A DNA stretch of 64,000 bases from Aquimarina sp040786285. Lineage in GTDB: Bacteria > Bacteroidota > Bacteroidia > Flavobacteriales > Flavobacteriaceae. Positions 6,928-16,211 of this stretch are shown piece by piece (position 1 is the stretch's first letter; each line of letters starts with the position of its first letter). Position numbers and translations under genes: made by a program. The stretch covers positions 248,001 through 312,000 of the forward strand of contig NZ_JBFMKQ010000005.1 of the NCBI RefSeq assembly GCF_040786285.1. The letters are read 5' to 3'. The notes below the pieces were generated by a model. That model saw only the letters and a list, made by a program, of their open reading frames with translations. It ran no database searches and had not been told where the DNA came from.

Positions 6928-9324
6928 ATGAATACCAAATTCCTTTCCTTTTTTTTATGCATTACAATTGTCACTTTTAGTGTTTCCTGTAAAAAGAAAT
7001 ACGAAGGACCATACCAGGGTTTTAAAGATAAAGGGACTTATATAGAGGTGTATAAACAAGATGGTAGATACATTATCAAACCATATTCTGATAAAATTAT
7101 AGAGACTTCTTTTATTCCTGAAGGAGAAGCTTTTAATCCTGAATCTCATGCAGTTATATTAAAACCTAATATCGAAGGTGATATTAGAGAAAATGATAGT
7201 GTGTTAACGTATACCACTTCTGGGATTGCTGTACATATTGTTAAAGAACCTTTTCATATATCATATTCATATAAAGGGAAAGAACTGATTTCAGAGAAGA
7301 AAGGATATCAAAAGACCGATTCAACCGAAATTCTTGATTTCAACCTTGATAAAACTGAAGTTATCTACGGAGCAGGAGCAAGGGTAGTCGGAATGAATAG
7401 AAGAGGAAAGAAGCTTGAGTTGTATAATAGAGCTCATTATGGATACGAAACGCACTCTGAGCTAATGAACTTTACCATGCCATTGATACTTTCTTCTAAA
7501 GTATATGCAGTTCATTTTGATAATGCCCCAATTGGTTTTTTAGATATTGATAGCAAAAAGGATAACACACTGGCCTATGAAACGATTAACGGGAGAAAAA
7601 CCTATCAGGTAATTGCTGGTGATGATTGGAAAGATGTAATGAACGAATATACAGATCTTACTGGTAAACAACCATTGCCACCTCGTTGGGCATTTGGAAA
7701 TTTTGCTAGTCGATTTGGTTATCATTCAGAAAAAGAGACCAGAGAAACTATAGAAAAATTTGCTCAGGATAGCATTCCTCTTGATGCTGTTATTTTAGAT
7801 ATTTATTGGTTTGGTAAGGATATTAAAGGACATATGGGGAACCTGGAGTTTTTAAGTGACTCTTTCCCAACACCAAAACAAATGATTAATGATTTTGCAG
7901 AAAAAGGAGTAAAAACGATACTTATTACAGAACCTTTTGTACTAACAACCTCTAAAAAATGGGATGAAGCTGTTGAAAAAGGTGTTTTAGGAAAAGACTC
8001 TGTTGGTAACCCATTTAAATATGATTTTTATTTCGGAAATACCGGAATCATTGATATATACGATCCTAAAGGAAAAGATTGGTTCTGGAATATATATAAA
8101 CAATACACCAAAGAGTACGGAGTAGCAGGATGGTGGGGAGATTTGGGTGAACCCGAAGTGCATCCATCAGATTTACAACATGCTACTGGAAGTGCAGACG
8201 AGGTTCATAATATTTATGGGCATGATTGGGCGCGTTTAGTACAAGAAGGATATCAGAAAGATTTCCCCGATCAAAGACCATTTATCTTAATGCGAGCAGG
8301 ATATTCTGGCTCACAGCGTTTTGGTATGATTCCATGGTCTGGTGATGTAAGCAGAAGTTGGGGAGGATTACAACCACAAACCGAAATTGCATTACAAATG
8401 GGAATGCAGGGAATGGGCTATATGCATTCTGACCTTGGTGGATTTGCAGGAGGTGAGACTTTTGATCCAGAATTATACAACCGTTGGTTGCAATACGGTG
8501 TGTTTCAACCAATATTTAGACCGCATGCACAAGAACACATTGCTCCAGAACCCGTTTTTCATGATGCAAATACAAAAGCATTAGCAAAAAAGAGTATCGA
8601 ACTACGATACAGTCTACTGCCTTATAATTATACCATTGCTTTTGACAATAATCAAACAGGAGTGCCATTAATGCGCCCATTATTCTTTGAAGATATGGGT
8701 AATAAAGAGCTTTATGAGATGAGTTTTGCTTATTTATGGGGAGATAACTTCTTGGTATCACCTGTGGTAAAACCCGGAATTGCCTCGATGGATATTCCTT
8801 TTCCAAAGGGAACTAACTGGTATGATTTCTTTAGTGGTGAAAAATATGAAGGAGGTATTTTTAAAACGGTAGACGTTGTAAAAGAGCATGTGCCTGTATT
8901 TGTAAAAGCAGGTTCTTTTATTCCGATGGTGGCCCCTGTGCAAACTACAGATGCTTATTCAACCAAAGATTTGATAGTACATTATTATCATGATTCTGCA
9001 GTAAAGACGAGCTCAGGAAAGTTATATGATGATGATGGTAAAACACCTAATGCTTTTGAAAAAGGGAAGTATGAACTACTGAAATTTAATAGTACAACGT
9101 CATCAACTAAGCTTTCTATTCATGTATCTGCAGAAAAAGGAGAGCAATATGCGGCAAGTACTCGACAAATTACTCTTTTGGTTCATAATATTGAGGCAAA
9201 ACCAAAATCTGTGACAATAGGTGAGGAGTCTGTCTCTTTTGATTGGAATGAAACAGAAAAGACATTGAAAATTACTTTAGATTGGAATTCTGCTGAAGCA
9301 AAGAAACTGGATATTTCTTTGTAA
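6928..9324 (+). CDS. Glycoside hydrolase family 31 lipoprotein, probable alpha-glucosyltransferase or alpha-glucosidase
   Basis: A 798-residue GH31 enzyme that acts on alpha-glucosides at the cell surface or in the periplasm. The N-terminus is a lipoprotein signal with lipobox SVSC (acyl Cys about residue 21). An N-terminal beta-sandwich is followed by the catalytic barrel (about 250-600). The nucleophile is D405 in GWWGDLGEPEVHP and the acid/base is D473 in PWSGDVSRSWGG. The 68-residue spacing and the DLGEPE wording resemble the 4-alpha-glucosyltransferase branch (Cellvibrio Agd31B type, from memory). A beta-rich DUF5110-like part ends the protein. No SusC/SusD genes are adjacent. A YdeI-like gene follows 9 bases later. 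Confidence 0.93.
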   Translation: MNTKFLSFFLCITIVTFSVSCKKKYEGPYQGFKDKGTYIEVYKQDGRYIIKPYSDKIIETSFIPEGEAFNPESHAVILKPNIEGDIRENDSVLTYTTSGIAVHIVKEPFHISYSYKGKELISEKKGYQKTDSTEILDFNLDKTEVIYGAGARVVGMNRRGKKLELYNRAHYGYETHSELMNFTMPLILSSKVYAVHFDNAPIGFLDIDSKKDNTLAYETINGRKTYQVIAGDDWKDVMNEYTDLTGKQPLPPRWAFGNFASRFGYHSEKETRETIEKFAQDSIPLDAVILDIYWFGKDIKGHMGNLEFLSDSFPTPKQMINDFAEKGVKTILITEPFVLTTSKKWDEAVEKGVLGKDSVGNPFKYDFYFGNTGIIDIYDPKGKDWFWNIYKQYTKEYGVAGWWGDLGEPEVHPSDLQHATGSADEVHNIYGHDWARLVQEGYQKDFPDQRPFILMRAGYSGSQRFGMIPWSGDVSRSWGGLQPQTEIALQMGMQGMGYMHSDLGGFAGGETFDPELYNRWLQYGVFQPIFRPHAQEHIAPEPVFHDANTKALAKKSIELRYSLLPYNYTIAFDNNQTGVPLMRPLFFEDMGNKELYEMSFAYLWGDNFLVSPVVKPGIASMDIPFPKGTNWYDFFSGEKYEGGIFKTVDVVKEHVPVFVKAGSFIPMVAPVQTTDAYSTKDLIVHYYHDSAVKTSSGKLYDDDGKTPNAFEKGKYELLKFNSTTSSTKLSIHVSAEKGEQYAASTRQITLLVHNIEAKPKSVTIGEESVSFDWNETEKTLKITLDWNSAEAKKLDISL

Positions 9325-9333
9325 TTTAACGCT

Positions 9334-9924
9334 ATGGAAAAAAACAAATCCGTAGAAGAGTTTATCGCTAAAAAAACCGAGTGGAAAAGAGAACTTGAAA
9401 CCTTACGATCTATTATGCGCTCTACCGAAATGGAAGAAACCATAAAATGGGGTATACCGGTGTACACTTTAGGTAATAAGAATGTAATAGGAATGGGTGC
9501 TTTTAAATCCTATGTTGGGATTTGGTTTTATCAAGGAGTTTTTCTGAAAGACAAACAAAACAAGTTGATCAATGCGCAAGAAGGAAAAACTAAAGGATTG
9601 AGACAATGGCGATTTACATCAGAGGATGATATTGATCAGGGTTTGATACTTCAATATGTAAATGAAGCTATTGAAAATCAAAAGGAAGGTAAAGAAATCA
9701 AACCTGAGAAGTCAAAAACGGTAGACATCCCTTCAGAATTAAAGACTGCATTAATGTCTAATGATAAGCTTCAAGAATCTTTTGAGCAATTAACCCCTTT
9801 CAAACAAAAAGAATATATAGAGTATATCACTACTGCAAAACGAGAAGCTACTCGTCTTTCTCGTTTAGAAAAAATAACCCCTATGATTCTTCAAGGTATA
9901 GGATTAAATGATAAATATAGATAA
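9334..9924 (+). CDS. DUF1801/YdeI-OmdA family protein
   Basis: 196 residues in two parts. The N-terminal DUF1801-like part (about 5-110) contains ETIKWGIPVYTLGNKNVIGM and YVGIWFYQG. The C-terminal OmdA/YdeI-type helical part (about 130-190) contains LTPFKQKEYIEYITTAKREATR. No signal peptide is present. The family is widespread in Bacteroidota; YdeI in Bacillus is linked to peptide-stress tolerance, but the molecular role is unclear. It starts 9 bases after the GH31 gene and is probably co-transcribed with it, although a functional link with glucan use is not evident. Confidence 0.88.
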   Translation: MEKNKSVEEFIAKKTEWKRELETLRSIMRSTEMEETIKWGIPVYTLGNKNVIGMGAFKSYVGIWFYQGVFLKDKQNKLINAQEGKTKGLRQWRFTSEDDIDQGLILQYVNEAIENQKEGKEIKPEKSKTVDIPSELKTALMSNDKLQESFEQLTPFKQKEYIEYITTAKREATRLSRLEKITPMILQGIGLNDKYR

Positions 9925-10454
9925 TTTCTTATCTGATTTTAAATTTTTCACAACGAAATACCCTTCAAAAAACAATATAAAAGTACCAAATATGTCAATG
10001 TTTTTATTGTGACCAATAAAGTACTTGTACATTTCATTACATAATTTGGGTTTATTTTTTTATAAAATTTATACTAGTACTTTAATGAAATCACATCTTG
10101 TGATAGTCTTTTTTATTATTATAATAATTGTTTAACCCTATTTTTATTTTTAACATAATATTAATAAGAAAAAGGGCATTCTTCCTCTCTTTTTTAGTCT
10201 AAAAAAGGCATGTTTTAAAACACTTGCAAATGCATCAAAATTAGTACGTATAAACCGTATTTTAACTATCAAAATAAATTTTAAACAACTGTAATACAGT
10301 TGATTAATAAGTAAAAATCATCTACTTATTAGTATATTGTTAAATTCTTAAAATCGTTTTCGTGAATGGTTTAAACTACTAATTTTGTATCAAAATATTG
10401 TAGGAAGTTTCTATACTATTTAAGTGTTTACGTCCCAAAATAAAACATGAATCA
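9925..10454. other. 530-base intergenic region with no gene
   Basis: Very AT-rich, with stops in all frames and no open frame that looks coding. It contains a small inverted repeat CAACTGTAATACAGTTG (about 10288-10304). A TAATTTTG box at 10380-10387 could be the -7 element of the next gene, but no good TTG partner is placed upstream. I see no clear RNA gene. Confidence 0.6.
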
Positions 10455-11237
10455 ATGACAAAATTTGAATATCACAAGATTGTTAAGATCGAAGAAAATT
10501 CTCCGTTAGAAAATAGACTATATAATCTATTTAAAGCTGCTATTAGTGATGAGGTTTCTATTGCTCATTTTAGAAAGCTATTTACAAAGTATGATAGTAT
10601 GGATATGCACATAATGATGAAAAATGGAAAAGATATAGGGATGTCATATTTCATGTATTGTAAAAATCCGGAGTATAAAAAAGACTTGTATATTCGATTG
10701 GGTATTGGTATAATTAAAGAAGAAAGAGGTGGATCATTTTTTCCGAAAAGCTTAATTCTAAAAACAATGCTTAAAGCCAGACTAAAGTATCTTTTTACCA
10801 ATATCTACATGGTGGCCATCACCATGAATCCAATAGTGTATGTAGCTACTTGTAAGTACTGGAAGTATACATATCCTAATCCGATTATTAATACTCCGCA
10901 AAATATTTTGGAGTTAAAGAATAGGACATTAGATCACTTTATGATGAATGAAATCGAAGAAGATATTATAGGTATCCCTTTTTCTATGCCTGGCATTGAA
11001 GATGCAAAAAAGAAATTTGCTGATACCGAAAGTGATAATGCTTTTATTAAATATTTTGCAACAAGAGTCAATGCAGAAGAAACGGATAGAGGATTATTAA
11101 CTTTTATTCCTGTTGATTTTATAAACCTATTTATTGTTGTTTTTAGAAAAACCAGAACCGATGTGATGAGGTTTATAAACAAAATACTCGAAGAAAACGG
11201 AATACCAATATTTGAGGAGTATAGTCCGATAAGATAA
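10455..11237 (+). CDS. Protein of unknown function, 260 residues
   Basis: No signal peptide, and mostly amphipathic with some hydrophobic stretches such as LKYLFTNIYMVAITMNP and LLTFIPVDFINLFIVVF. The order of the N-terminal half (MHIMMKNGKDIGMSYFMY, then LYIRLGIGIIKEERGG and MVAITMNPIVYVATCKYW) loosely resembles an acyl-carrier or GNAT-like acyltransferase, where a substrate-binding strand is followed by a neighbour-residue motif. That is only a resemblance. The start at 10455 is preceded by an out-of-frame ATG at 10447. It stands alone, after a long AT-rich gap and before a strong terminator. Confidence 0.8.
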   Translation: MTKFEYHKIVKIEENSPLENRLYNLFKAAISDEVSIAHFRKLFTKYDSMDMHIMMKNGKDIGMSYFMYCKNPEYKKDLYIRLGIGIIKEERGGSFFPKSLILKTMLKARLKYLFTNIYMVAITMNPIVYVATCKYWKYTYPNPIINTPQNILELKNRTLDHFMMNEIEEDIIGIPFSMPGIEDAKKKFADTESDNAFIKYFATRVNAEETDRGLLTFIPVDFINLFIVVFRKTRTDVMRFINKILEENGIPIFEEYSPIR

Positions 11238-11260
11238 TGGTTTAAATACATATATGATAT

Positions 11261-11297
11261 CAAAAAACCTCACAGTGCTTTACGCTGTGAGGTTTTT
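11261..11297. terminator. Bidirectional terminator
   Basis: An 11-bp stem, AACCTCACAG with CTGTGAGGTT, around CGTAAAG-type loop bases, with A-run and T-run on the two sides. It separates the convergent genes ending at 11237 and 11316. Confidence 0.88.
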
Positions 11298-11315
11298 TTA
11301 TGGATCTAATTAATT

Positions 11316-12161
11316 TTAATATAAGAAATCCAAAGCTGTTGCATCGTCTTCGTTAAAAGGTCTATCACTTCCATCTGTACAGGATAACATCCAGGACGCG
11401 TCTTCGAGAGTTGCTCCTTCTGGGGTTCCTGGGATCAGATTAGCGCCGATATCACCTTCACCTTCATTAACGGGGTCACCACCACAAGAGATACTTCTAT
11501 CAAAAAAATCTGTATGCCTAAAACCAATACAGTGTCCCATCTCATGGGCAACAATTGTGGCAATACCTTCTGTAGAAAGACCAAAGTTAGCGTTAAGAAC
11601 ACCACTTAATGAAATGTCATCAAAAGGATCTCCATCGTCTGTAGGAAAGCCTGCAGAACCTAGAACACCTACAAACTCTAAAAGAAAGTTTAGTCTCGAT
11701 ATTACGATGTCGGCATTTCGTACACTATTTGTTCTTTCAAAGGTGATTTCAAGATTTTCTGCATTGTAACGGTCAATAGCCATATCTACGGCTGCAGAAG
11801 TGATAGCATCAAATCCCCCTCTTCCTCCTTCTCGTGCAAATACAGTTATATTTCTACTACCATTTGTGACTACTAAATTATTAGTACTGTATTGTTTTTC
11901 AGAAATGGTAATACCATCACCTTTTTTACTTGGGCTCATGATCTTATCGAGAGAAAGATAAATATCACCCTCTACTAGGTAGCCCTCTTTGTAATGAATT
12001 GGTGGTTGATCTGTAACGTTAAATCCAGAAGCTTTAAGTGCAGTTAGGACTTCGTCGGATACTTCTCGATTTACGGTTGTTTCGTTTTCTTGCTGCTCAC
12101 AAGAAACAAAAAAAACACTCAACAAAAGGATGAGTGCTAATAATGAATTGAATCTTTTCAT
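11316..12161 (-). CDS. M57-like metzincin metalloprotease lipoprotein
   Basis: A 281-residue secreted zinc protease. The signal peptide ends in lipobox FVSC (acyl Cys C21). The zinc site is HEMGHCIGFRH, a metzincin HExxHxxGxxH with H206, H210 and H216. SWMLSC near residue 258 could supply the Met-turn. The arrangement fits the Peptidase_M57 ('dual-action HEIGH') family, which is usually 230-300 residues. The final FNEDDATALDFLY is the conserved tail of these proteins. It probably degrades proteins outside the cell or at the surface. A candidate promoter lies about 30-60 bases upstream. Confidence 0.9.
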   Translation of the reverse strand: MKRFNSLLALILLLSVFFVSCEQQENETTVNREVSDEVLTALKASGFNVTDQPPIHYKEGYLVEGDIYLSLDKIMSPSKKGDGITISEKQYSTNNLVVTNGSRNITVFAREGGRGGFDAITSAAVDMAIDRYNAENLEITFERTNSVRNADIVISRLNFLLEFVGVLGSAGFPTDDGDPFDDISLSGVLNANFGLSTEGIATIVAHEMGHCIGFRHTDFFDRSISCGGDPVNEGEGDIGANLIPGTPEGATLEDASWMLSCTDGSDRPFNEDDATALDFLY

Positions 12162-12192
12162 GTTTTAGTATTTATGTTGATGTTAAACTCCT

Positions 12193-12223
12193 TAAATATA
12201 ATTTAAAAATCACATAAATTCAA
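12193..12223 (-). promoter_or_regulatory. Probable promoter of the metzincin gene
   Basis: Read on the minus strand, TTG is followed after 20 bases by TATATTTA, one mismatch from TAnnTTTG. It ends 31 bases before the start codon. Confidence 0.45.
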
Positions 12224-12434
12224 TTGTAAAATATTAATTATGAGTATTTTGTGATAATTTATTACTTGTAAAAAACGAGGTTCATATATTCTGTTTTTTT
12301 TAAATTCTATAACCATTCTGTGCGATCTGAGTTTTTATGGTAGGGATTGATAAGCATTAAAATATATTGATTTTTAAACATTTTCTTTAAATGAAGGAGA
12401 TCTTTAACAGATATTCAAGACAGAGCTAAACTCT

Positions 12435-13013
12435 TTAAAAAGTAAATTCTTGAATAAAATACTTACCATTTCTAACACGTATTCTGGCCTTCGATTTGAA
12501 GGACGAAAAATCAAATAATTTTTTAACCACCAATTTAGTTGATATTATTTTTGGTATTAAAGTATTTCCTTGTTCATCTACAACATCAATGATCACTTTC
12601 TTTTCTAACGAATTTAGGAGATAGAGCAATACTTCTTTTTCTTTTTTAATAAAAATAGGTTTAAAAATTTCAATGGGTTTTCCTTGAACAATTGCTCTCT
12701 GTTTATCAAATTTATAGGTAACTTCTATACTCTTGTATTTATTTTCAATATGTACTTTAAATCTATCTCCGTTTAGTCTATCTAAGGAGAATTCTTGCTG
12801 TAACTGGTTCGGGCTTTTTTCGGTTTGATTAAACATAATTGCATTGGATCGGTCTTTAATCGTTATAGTGGTTTGGATATCTTCAAAACCAAAATATTCG
12901 AGTAGTATAGTTTTATTTTCAGAAGAAACCAGTACTATATTTTTAAAGTCGTCGCTAGCAAAACTTACAGTGTTTAATACTACTATTAGCACTAAGGTTA
13001 AATACTTTTTCAT
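12435..13013 (-). CDS. Secreted protein of unknown function, 192 residues
   Basis: The N-terminus MKKYLTLVLIVVLNTVSFAS is a Sec signal peptide with a probable SPI site near residue 20 and no lipobox cysteine. The mature part is beta-rich, with repeated strand-like blocks such as KTILLEYFGFEDIQTTITI and KVHIENKYKSIEVTYKFD. No catalytic motif is visible. It lies back to back with the LytS-type kinase gene at 13262. A link to that signalling pair is possible but only positional. Confidence 0.82.
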   Translation of the reverse strand: MKKYLTLVLIVVLNTVSFASDDFKNIVLVSSENKTILLEYFGFEDIQTTITIKDRSNAIMFNQTEKSPNQLQQEFSLDRLNGDRFKVHIENKYKSIEVTYKFDKQRAIVQGKPIEIFKPIFIKKEKEVLLYLLNSLEKKVIIDVVDEQGNTLIPKIISTKLVVKKLFDFSSFKSKARIRVRNGKYFIQEFTF

Positions 13014-13125
13014 GATGAATAAATTTTATTATTTCCTATAAATGTATAGCAAGAGATGATACCATTTTTGGAAAGAGGACAAGGGATATGATCCCAAATG
13101 CAGATAACTCTGTAACTATATAATT

Positions 13126-13189
13126 AAGGATGAATTACGTGGATTCGTATTTTAATGTTTGTTTGCCCTGGTATTGGTAATTCGTCCTT
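13126..13189. repeat. Long inverted repeat between divergent genes
   Basis: The arms are AAGGATGAATTAC (13126-13138) and GTAATTCGTCCTT (13177-13189), complementary at 12 of 13 positions plus one G-T pair. A T-rich stretch follows on the plus strand. The 38-base loop is too long for an ordinary terminator. It lies between the secreted protein at 13013 and the kinase at 13262. Confidence 0.5.
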
Positions 13190-13261
13190 TATTTTTAAAC
13201 CTTGGTCATGAAAATTAGACTCTTTAACGTTCTAGATCATATTTAGTCGTAATATAGTAGT

Positions 13262-14320
13262 ATGAATTGGTTAAAGACATATGACACCTGGACACTAGAA
13301 CGTATCAGTAGGCATCTTTTATACTGGAGTACTTGGAGTATTTTGTATGTGTTGACCAATTATTTTACCGTGTACGATAGAACACTTTGGCAATGTATTA
13401 GCCATGAGTTATTGGTTCTTCCTATTAAAATGGGCTGTGCTTATTTTATTGCCTATTTTTTAATGCCCCGATACCTGTATAAAAGGCGATATCTTGAGTT
13501 TATATTAACCGCTATGGTAACGACAGGTGTTTTTGGGTGGATGTTATTATTGTTATACTATGAGATGATTTATCCAACAATTTTGGGTAAAACGGGACAT
13601 TATTACACAGACCACGCAAGCTTTATTTATAAAGGTGTAGAATTAATATATATTACTTCTTTGGTACTGGGTATAAAGTTTTTTCAGAATTTTTTGCAAG
13701 AACGTCAACGTAATCAGACCCTATTACAAGAAAAGATAGAGGCCGAGTTAAGGTTCCTGAAAAACCAAGTTCAACCTCATTTTTTGTTTAATACTCTTAA
13801 TAATATTTATGGGATGGTATTATCAAATAATAAAAGTGCAGGAGAGTCTATTGTCAAACTTTCAGAAATATTAGGTTATTTACTCTATGATAGCGATGTT
13901 GAACTGATTTCGGTAGCTTCTGAGATTGATAATTTAGAAAATTTTATTGAGTTAGAATGTTTGAGATATGATCGAAAATTGGATTTCAGATATCAAAAAT
14001 CTGTGATACCTTTTGATGTATATATTTCACCTTTAATTTTATTACCTTTTTTAGAAAATGCTTTTAAGCATGGCCCGGCAAAAGAAGAAGGAAAGTCTAT
14101 AATCGATTTAAAAATTGAGATAATAAATAACACATTGAGTTTTACGATTAAAAATACTTATAATGAGGTGTCAGTAGATAATAATTTGAAGTCGGGTATT
14201 GGTATGAAAAATATTATAAAAAGATTAGAATTGATCTACCCCGAAAGACATGAGTTATGTATTAAAAGAGGAAAAATGTTTGAGGTGAATTTGAAAATTA
14301 AATTATCCAAAAGCATATGA
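13262..14320 (+). CDS. LytS-family sensor histidine kinase
   Basis: 352 residues. Four hydrophobic segments (about 18-36, 50-68, 78-100 and 125-142) make an integral inner-membrane sensor with little periplasmic sequence. A short coiled linker leads to the His_kinase domain (PF06580), with phospho-acceptor H173 in QVQPHFLFNTLNNIYG. The ATPase part contains PLILLPFLENAFKHG (N box) and SGIGMKNIIKRL (G box). The stop overlaps the response-regulator start in an ATGA, so the two are translationally coupled. The signal is not evident. Confidence 0.95.
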   Translation: MNWLKTYDTWTLERISRHLLYWSTWSILYVLTNYFTVYDRTLWQCISHELLVLPIKMGCAYFIAYFLMPRYLYKRRYLEFILTAMVTTGVFGWMLLLLYYEMIYPTILGKTGHYYTDHASFIYKGVELIYITSLVLGIKFFQNFLQERQRNQTLLQEKIEAELRFLKNQVQPHFLFNTLNNIYGMVLSNNKSAGESIVKLSEILGYLLYDSDVELISVASEIDNLENFIELECLRYDRKLDFRYQKSVIPFDVYISPLILLPFLENAFKHGPAKEEGKSIIDLKIEIINNTLSFTIKNTYNEVSVDNNLKSGIGMKNIIKRLELIYPERHELCIKRGKMFEVNLKIKLSKSI

Positions 14321-15066
14321 GTAAAAAAATCAACTGTATAATTATTGATGATGAAGAAATGGCTACAAAAGTTATAGCCAAGCATTTAGAAAATGTACCT
14401 GATTTTAAAATTGTTGGTATTTTTCATAGTGCTGTTGAAGCATTTTTAATAATTGATGATTTAGAAGTAGATGTACTATTTTTGGATATACAAATGCCTA
14501 AAATAACAGGGCTTTCTATGCTGAAAATGTTAAAAAGACAACCCTTAACTGTACTTACCACTGCCCATCGTGAGTATGCGATCGAAGGGTTTCAGTTAGA
14601 AGTGGTTGATTATTTATTAAAACCAATAGGACTCAATAGATTTCTTCAAACTATTAGCCGTATAAAACGACTGGTTAGCAAAAATGATCACCAAATTCAT
14701 ATAGAAAAAAGAGAAACAGGAATTGTTTCAGAAGACCCCGAAACTCTTGATCATATTTTCATTAAATCAGAAAGAGCATTTCTAAAAATTGATTTTTCTA
14801 CCATTCTACAAATTGAGGCCATCAAAAATCATATAAAAATCGTAACAACAAAAGGAACTCATATCAGTCTTATGCCAATTTCAGAATTTGAGATGAAGTT
14901 ACCTCCTCATGATTTTATACGTATTCACCGCTCTTATATCATTAACACGACACATGTAAAACGTTTTGATAATAATAGTGTAACTAATGATAGTGGAGTA
15001 TTTCCTATAGGAAGATCTTATAAAGAAATTGCAAGAGATTTATTAAACAAAAGATTACTTAAATAA
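14317..15066 (+). CDS. LytTR-family response regulator
   Basis: 249 residues with a receiver domain and a LytTR DNA-binding domain. The phospho-acceptor is D57 in VLFLDIQMPK, with acidic residues D11 and D12 and the conserved lysine in LLKPIG. The LytTR domain (about 145-245) includes FIRIHRSYIINTTHVKRFD and FPIGRSYKE. It starts inside the stop of the kinase gene (ATGA overlap). Together they form a two-component system of the AlgR/LytR type, common in Bacteroidota. Its targets are not evident; the adjacent divergent gene at 13013 is one candidate. Confidence 0.96.
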   Translation: MSKKINCIIIDDEEMATKVIAKHLENVPDFKIVGIFHSAVEAFLIIDDLEVDVLFLDIQMPKITGLSMLKMLKRQPLTVLTTAHREYAIEGFQLEVVDYLLKPIGLNRFLQTISRIKRLVSKNDHQIHIEKRETGIVSEDPETLDHIFIKSERAFLKIDFSTILQIEAIKNHIKIVTTKGTHISLMPISEFEMKLPPHDFIRIHRSYIINTTHVKRFDNNSVTNDSGVFPIGRSYKEIARDLLNKRLLK

Positions 15067-15072
15067 GGTAGA

Positions 15073-15732
15073 CTAAATTAAAGTACTCAACCATTCTTTA
15101 AATTGATAAAAATTTTGCGGAGCAACACCATGACCCACCGGAAACTCATTTAATGAAGTGACTATATTTAATTCTGCAAGCTTAGCGGGTGCTTTGCGCG
15201 CCCAATCCACTGGGATTACCTGATCTACACTACCATGAGAACAATAGATATTAAGGTTTGAAAAATCATTTTTTTCATATCCGTCTTTTAGAATATCTTC
15301 GTTTAGGTACCCACTTAATGCGATCACATTTTTCACTTTTTCTGGATAAGATAGTGCTACAGAATAACTTAATATAGTGCCCTGACTAAACCCTAGTAAA
15401 GTCACATTGTTACCATCTAAGCTATAAGCTTCTACAGCTTCAGTAATAAAATCCGCTATTTTATCTCGAGACTCTATGGCTTGCTGATCATCACTAAACT
15501 TTCCTTGTGTGTCATCAAAATAAATGGCATACCATGCATTACCATATGGTTGCATTGGGTATGGAGCTCGTACAGAGATGATAAAAAGTTCTTCGGGTAA
15601 CTCTGGTGTAAACGAAAAAAGATCATTTTCATCACTACCATACCCATGAAACATGAATAAAACAGGAGTCTTATCTTTCTTAATTGTTGGTTCTTTGATG
15701 ATATGATGCAGGGATAAAGTTTTTGTTTGCAT
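15073..15732 (-). CDS. Alpha/beta hydrolase, phospholipase/carboxylesterase family
   Basis: A 219-residue serine hydrolase of the PF02230 type (acyl-protein thioesterase-like). The nucleophile is S116 in LLGFSQGTI, the acid is the Asp in SHGSVDQVIP and the histidine is in VGHGVAP. FMFHGYGSDENDLFS gives the oxyanion region. There is no signal peptide, so it is cytoplasmic. The substrate is not known; short-chain esters or acyl thioesters are likely from the family. It converges with the LytTR regulator, leaving only 6 bases between the two stops. Confidence 0.92.
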   Translation of the reverse strand: MQTKTLSLHHIIKEPTIKKDKTPVLFMFHGYGSDENDLFSFTPELPEELFIISVRAPYPMQPYGNAWYAIYFDDTQGKFSDDQQAIESRDKIADFITEAVEAYSLDGNNVTLLGFSQGTILSYSVALSYPEKVKNVIALSGYLNEDILKDGYEKNDFSNLNIYCSHGSVDQVIPVDWARKAPAKLAELNIVTSLNEFPVGHGVAPQNFYQFKEWLSTLI

Positions 15733-15781
15733 GAATTGTAGTGCTATGTAATTAGAATTGAGTTGTTAAAGGGGATATGGA

Positions 15782-16111
15782 TTACTTAATAAACTTAAAC
15801 CAATCCTGAAAAAGAGGTCCAAGAATTGGAGCAGTTTTTTGCTCTTCTCGTATGGCTGTTATAATACCAAAAGCCCATAATACAAATATAAAGATGTAAA
15901 ATGCTGAAGATATCCCCCAAGAGTCAAAAACACTCGCTAGCGCGCCTAAAAGGTAAAATGAAATGTTAATACCTAATGCTTGCCTGATATGAAAACTTGC
16001 AAATTTGTTTTTACTGTCTTGATTCATAAAAAAGGCTATGATGGTACCTATAATTGTAAGATAAGCTACAATAGCTGCCGTTTTTCCTTGTTTTGCGTAA
16101 TCTGATTGCAT
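15782..16111 (-). CDS. DUF4870-like small membrane protein
   Basis: 109 residues with three or four hydrophobic segments. A conserved-looking stretch, NKFASFHIRQALGINISFYL, lies between the first and second, typical of DUF4870-like proteins (sometimes called Tic20-like). It ends QDWFKFIK. The function is unknown. It lies between the esterase (49 bases downstream) and the dihydroorotase-like gene (100 bases upstream), on the same strand. Confidence 0.85.
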   Translation of the reverse strand: MQSDYAKQGKTAAIVAYLTIIGTIIAFFMNQDSKNKFASFHIRQALGINISFYLLGALASVFDSWGISSAFYIFIFVLWAFGIITAIREEQKTAPILGPLFQDWFKFIK

Positions 16112-16211
16112 GACTGATGTATTATAATTTATTTCTATTGGTGTCAGACTGAGTTTTCCGAAGTGTTGTATTAGCTAAAAAAAACGTTACGGGCTTCGGT
16201 CGACATATTAT

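Noticed and set aside
8516..8806. Minus-strand open frame of 96 codons inside the GH31 gene
   Set aside because: Antisense to the GH31 catalytic region, with no family pattern and no promoter; a shadow of the real gene.
6928..9324. Polysaccharide utilisation locus around the GH31 gene (and the GH13 gene at 48383)
   Set aside because: Neither enzyme gene has SusC, SusD or a HTCS regulator next to it, so neither fits the definition of such a locus.
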